This document shows, piece by piece, positions 5,552 through 7,961 of a DNA stretch of 7,961 nucleotides. Made by a program: the position numbers and the translations under genes. The notes below the pieces were generated by a model that was given only the letters and a program-made list of their open reading frames with translations, was not told the DNA's origin and made no database searches. Within the stretch, counting starts at the first letter, position 1. Each line of letters starts with the position of its first letter. Where the stretch lies: contig CAUHFD010000134.1 in assembly GCA_959605275.1 (NCBI GenBank), forward strand, positions 1 to 7,961. Reading direction: 5' to 3'. This DNA comes from an uncultured Eubacteriales bacterium. Lineage in GTDB: Bacteria; Bacillota; Clostridia; Oscillospirales; Ruminococcaceae.

Positions 5552-6520
5552 TCAAGACGCATTTGTTAACAAGGTCACTGCCAACACAGCAATCAATATA
5601 CCAAACAGGATTGCACTTCCTACTGTCAGTTTTCGGAAAGAGATAATATTCTCTATCCGCACCTTAATTTTCGCACCACCCAAAGAAGCTGAAAATGCAG
5701 GCGCAAAAATCAATTTGCTTTCCTCACAACAAACCAATGCAGAGGCATATGCTTTCTTATTTTTGTTTCCGATTTTCCGCAATACTGCTTCATCACAGGC
5801 GAGTTCCACATCATGAAGATACATTTTAAGCATAATCCACGCCAGCGGATTAAACCAATGTATACAAGTTATTGTAATTGCAGCCAAACGAGTCAAATTA
5901 TCGTACCGCCGTCGATGGGCATTTTCATGCTCTTCAACATACAAAAGAAGCTCTTTTGGAAAATCGCGTGGAATCATGATTTTAGGTCTCACTACTCCAT
6001 ATAAAGCCGGAGAAGTAATTTTATCCGATACATACACATTTCCATGCAGCCAGGTAGCTGTCCGTAATTCCGATTTAGTAATAAAATACAGGAGCGCAAA
6101 GGTCAACAACCCAGCTGTTAAAACAACCATCCAAATAATTGAACCAATAAAGAATATTTTTTCAAGCCATTCTGATTTGAATATAAATGTTGTCTGACCT
6201 CCTAAAAGTGAATCAGTTGGAGTTGACTCCCCATAATTATTTACTGCCATAATGTAGTTTGTATAGGATAGCGGCGGAAGATATTCCGGTGCAGAATAAA
6301 CCGGAACTGATTTCGTCGCAAATTCCGCAATCAGATTCAACACACTATATTTACTTGGAAAGCCAAACGGAACAGCCATTCGTATGAACGGCAGAAGCCA
6401 CAAAACACAAATATATCGATGTGGTAATCGTTTCACTTTCCGCAGCGGCATGACAATAAGTCCCGTCAGGGATCCCGCTATACTCATGTTGAGAATCCAA
6501 TAGAACGTTTCCGCCATCAT
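5552..6520 (-). CDS. M56-family (BlaR1/MecR1-type) membrane metallopeptidase without sensor domain
   Basis: A 322-residue membrane zinc protease of the BlaR1/MecR1 family. In that family an outside signal activates the protease, which leads to loss of the partner BlaI/MecI repressor. Hydrophobic segments lie at about 5-25, 37-55, 121-147, 210-230 and 297-317. The zinc motif HENAH is at 198-202, and the downstream acidic block VELACDEAVL (238-247) supplies the usual third ligand. SPALYGVVRPKIMIP (170-184) is a family hallmark. The chain ends five residues after the last helix, so the roughly 250-residue extracellular penicillin-binding domain of true BlaR1/MecR1 is missing. The loop at about 56-118 could be the outside sensing part. 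Its start codon overlaps the repressor stop codon (ATGA), which implies coupled translation. Downstream sequence does not restore a sensor domain in any frame, so this is a short natural form rather than a frameshift. Confidence 0.9.
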   Translation of the reverse strand: MMAETFYWILNMSIAGSLTGLIVMPLRKVKRLPHRYICVLWLLPFIRMAVPFGFPSKYSVLNLIAEFATKSVPVYSAPEYLPPLSYTNYIMAVNNYGESTPTDSLLGGQTTFIFKSEWLEKIFFIGSIIWMVVLTAGLLTFALLYFITKSELRTATWLHGNVYVSDKITSPALYGVVRPKIMIPRDFPKELLLYVEEHENAHRRRYDNLTRLAAITITCIHWFNPLAWIMLKMYLHDVELACDEAVLRKIGNKNKKAYASALVCCEESKLIFAPAFSASLGGAKIKVRIENIISFRKLTVGSAILFGILIAVLAVTLLTNAS

Positions 6521-6867
6521 ATCTTTTCAATCAACCTTTTCAACTCATCAATTTCTTCCGGAGATAGCGCAGTGTCCTCCAGCAAAGAAGAAAACAACGC
6601 CTTCTTCGAGCCGTTATATAACTTTTTAATTAATGTTTCAGTCTCTGTCTGCCGTACTTCTTCTTTTCCAACGAGAGAGGTACAAAGGAATCCCGGTTCG
6701 CTCCGCTTGACTGCTTGTTTATCTACTAATTTTTTTAATACGGTATATGTGGTATTTTTGTTCCATCCAAGTTTGTCCGCAGCTGTTAAACTAAGTTGCT
6801 TTGCTTTTACCGGTTCAGAAGCCCAAACAAGTTCCATTAATTTCAGCTCACTATCAAACAATTTCAT
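6517..6867 (-). CDS. BlaI/MecI/CopY-family transcriptional repressor
   Basis: A 116-residue winged-helix repressor of the BlaI/MecI/CopY family. The N-terminal domain (1-65) has the usual order: LFDSELKLMELVWASEP, then LGWNKNTTYTVLKKLVDKQAV (33-53) as the recognition helix and following segment, then the wing. The C-terminal helical part (70-116) is the dimerisation region, which in relatives is cut when the partner protease is active. It is close to the usual length of 120-130. It is the first gene of a two-gene operon with an M56 protease. A strong promoter and a dyad overlapping the transcription start suggest that it represses its own operon. No beta-lactamase or penicillin-binding protein gene is in the window, so its wider targets are unknown. 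The ATG at 6867 is preceded by a modest site, GGGGTTGAG. Confidence 0.92.
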   Translation of the reverse strand: MKLFDSELKLMELVWASEPVKAKQLSLTAADKLGWNKNTTYTVLKKLVDKQAVKRSEPGFLCTSLVGKEEVRQTETETLIKKLYNGSKKALFSSLLEDTALSPEEIDELKRLIEKI

Positions 6868-6883
6868 CGTTATCTCAACCCCA

Positions 6884-6905
6884 ATAGACTATTCTACTCG
6901 TCTAT
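6884..6905 (-). promoter_or_regulatory. Candidate BlaI-type operator
   Basis: ATAGAC and GTCTAT, six-base exact inverted arms, are separated by ten bases. The dyad overlaps the last bases of the -10 box and the expected transcription start of the repressor operon, where a bound dimer would block polymerase. The half-sites do not match the staphylococcal TACA/TGTA type exactly, so assignment rests on position and symmetry. Confidence 0.55.
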
Positions 6906-6932
6906 CGTATCATATTCATTTTTTCTTGTCAA
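6904..6932 (-). promoter_or_regulatory. Promoter of the blaI-M56 operon
   Basis: On the minus strand TTGACA (6932-6927), a perfect -35, is followed after exactly 17 bases by TACGAT (6909-6904). It starts 11 bases past the tuf terminator stem and gives a leader of about 30 bases. It is the best promoter in the window. Confidence 0.85.
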
Positions 6933-6943
6933 GAAGGATACAA

Positions 6944-6975
6944 AAAAACGCTGATGCAATTGCATCAGCGTTTTT
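6944..6975 (-). terminator. tuf terminator, perfect 32-base palindrome
   Basis: AAAAACGCTGATGCAA and its exact complement meet without a spacer, leaving AATT as the loop. On the minus strand the stem ends in seven T's. It lies 17 bases past the tuf stop codon and separates tuf from the blaI promoter. The T-run on the plus strand makes it potentially bidirectional. Confidence 0.92.
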
Positions 6976-6992
6976 ATCACCAGCTATTTCAA

Positions 6993-7961
6993 TTATGCAT
7001 TGATTGCAGTAACAACACCGGAACCAACGGTACGTCCGCCTTCACGAATAGCGAAACGGAGACCTTCTTCAATAGCGATAGGAGTAATCAGCTCAACAGA
7101 GATGGTTACGTTATCGCCAGGCATACACATTTCTGTGCCTTCCGGAAGTTTGATAATACCGGTAACGTCAGTTGTTCTGAAATAGAACTGCGGACGATAG
7201 TTATCAAAGAACGGTGTATGACGGCCGCCTTCTTCTTTTTTCAGGATATAAACCTGACCGGAAAATTTGGTATGCGGATGAATGGAACCGGGTTTGCAGA
7301 GAACCTGACCACGTTCGATATCGGTACGCTGTACACCACGGAGCAGAGCGCCGATATTGTCGCCGGCTTCAGCATAGTCCAAAATTTTACGGAACATTTC
7401 GATACCGGTAACAACTGTTTTCATTTTCTCGTCTTTCAAGCCAACGATTTCAACTTCATCACTGGTCTTGAGCTGACCTCTCTCAACTCTACCGGTAGCA
7501 ACAGTACCACGACCGGTAATGGTGAATACGTCCTCAACAGGCATCAAGAAAGGCAGATCAGCTTTTCTTTCAGGAGTCGGGATATATTTGTCAACAGCAT
7601 CCATTAATTCCAAAATCGGAGCATAAGCCGGATCGCTCAGATCATCCGGAGCTTCCAGAGCTTTGAGAGCAGAACCTTTGATGATCGGAATATCATCGCC
7701 GGGGAAGTCGTAGCTGGACAGCAAATCACGGATTTCCATTTCAACGAGCTCTAACAATTCCGGATCGTCAACCTGATCCGCTTTGTTCATGAATACTACG
7801 ATATAAGGAACGCCAACCTGACGAGCAAGCAGGATGTGCTCACGAGTCTGAGCCATCGGTCCGTCAGAAGCAGCAACAACAAGGATTGCGCCGTCCATCT
7901 GAGCAGCACCGGTGATCATGTTCTTAACATAGTCAGCGTGGCCGGGGCAGTCAACGTGAGC
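6993..7961 (-). CDS. tuf: Elongation factor Tu, 3' part (5' end outside the window)
   Basis: The open frame runs to the window edge and gives 322 residues. About 77 N-terminal residues, including the P-loop and switch I, lie beyond it. EF-Tu is the GTPase that brings aminoacyl-tRNA to the ribosomal A site. The visible part starts in the G3 motif AHVDCPGHADYVKNM. It continues with MITGAAQMDGAILVV, the G4 motif NKAD in FMNKADQVDD, and the G5 region GSALKALE. Domain 2 follows (DVFTITGRGTVATGRVERG) and then domain 3 (FRTTDVTGIIKLPEGTEM), ending GGRTVGSGVVTAI-NA. A bent GC-richer codon use compared with neighbouring genes is expected for such a highly expressed gene. The Met at 7919 is internal, not a start, because the conserved sequence continues upstream in frame. 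It is likely the last gene of its transcript (often rpsL-rpsG-fusA-tuf), which the window cannot show. Confidence 0.98.
   Translation of the reverse strand, partial: AHVDCPGHADYVKNMITGAAQMDGAILVVAASDGPMAQTREHILLARQVGVPYIVVFMNKADQVDDPELLELVEMEIRDLLSSYDFPGDDIPIIKGSALKALEAPDDLSDPAYAPILELMDAVDKYIPTPERKADLPFLMPVEDVFTITGRGTVATGRVERGQLKTSDEVEIVGLKDEKMKTVVTGIEMFRKILDYAEAGDNIGALLRGVQRTDIERGQVLCKPGSIHPHTKFSGQVYILKKEEGGRHTPFFDNYRPQFYFRTTDVTGIIKLPEGTEMCMPGDNVTISVELITPIAIEEGLRFAIREGGRTVGSGVVTAINA

Noticed and set aside
5380..5562. 60-codon minus-strand frame after the M56 protease gene, considered as a detached sensor fragment or small membrane protein
   Set aside because: It has no ribosome site, covers the inverted repeats and the DUF1846 promoter, shows no resemblance to a penicillin-binding domain and has a composition like AT-rich noise.
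6954..7607. 217-codon plus-strand frame opposite tuf
   Set aside because: It is antisense to strongly conserved EF-Tu sequence; its length is a side effect of tuf codon use.

Overview
The window looks like a low-to-moderate GC Firmicute chromosome, most likely a Clostridia member (an Oscillospiraceae/Ruminococcaceae-type genome is my guess). The basis is a near-consensus Gram-positive promoter, AAGGAGG-like ribosome sites, a perfect CIRCE heat-shock operator, a BlaI/M56 pair, a DUF1846 (UPF0371) protein and a clostridial-looking EF-Tu. There is no phage, transposon, CRISPR array, tRNA or rRNA. It reads as ordinary chromosomal housekeeping sequence with some well-formed regulatory DNA.

Left part (1-2127, plus strand): a 262-base leader carries three inverted repeats. 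It is followed by a membrane-anchored GH25 lysozyme (263-1291) and a TIGR00266/AIM24-family protein (1447-2127). A strong bidirectional terminator (2142-2182) separates this convergent pair of transcription units from the minus-strand genes.

Middle part (2297-5346, minus strand): in transcription order, a DUF1846 protein (5346-3862) has its own promoter and terminator, then a short-chain dehydrogenase/reductase (3759-3043), then a small heat-shock protein (2752-2297). A textbook CIRCE operator (2969-2995) lies 217 bases upstream of the heat-shock start codon. The leader between them also holds a four-codon reading frame with a strong ribosome site and a hairpin that could cover the hsp20 Shine-Dalgarno sequence. 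This suggests HrcA control of transcription and possibly temperature-dependent translation.

Right part (5552-7961, minus strand): a two-gene operon encodes a BlaI-type repressor (6867-6517) and an M56 membrane protease (6520-5552), with a four-base ATGA overlap. The operon has a near-consensus promoter and an adjacent dyad that is a good autoregulatory operator candidate. The protease stops right after its last membrane helix and has no beta-lactam sensor domain, and there is no beta-lactamase gene, so the signal and targets are unknown. Upstream lies the 3' three-quarters of tuf (EF-Tu), cut by the window edge and ended by a perfect palindromic terminator.

I did not find a clearly new multi-gene system. 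The most interesting places are the hsp20 control region and the sensor-less BlaI/M56 operon.
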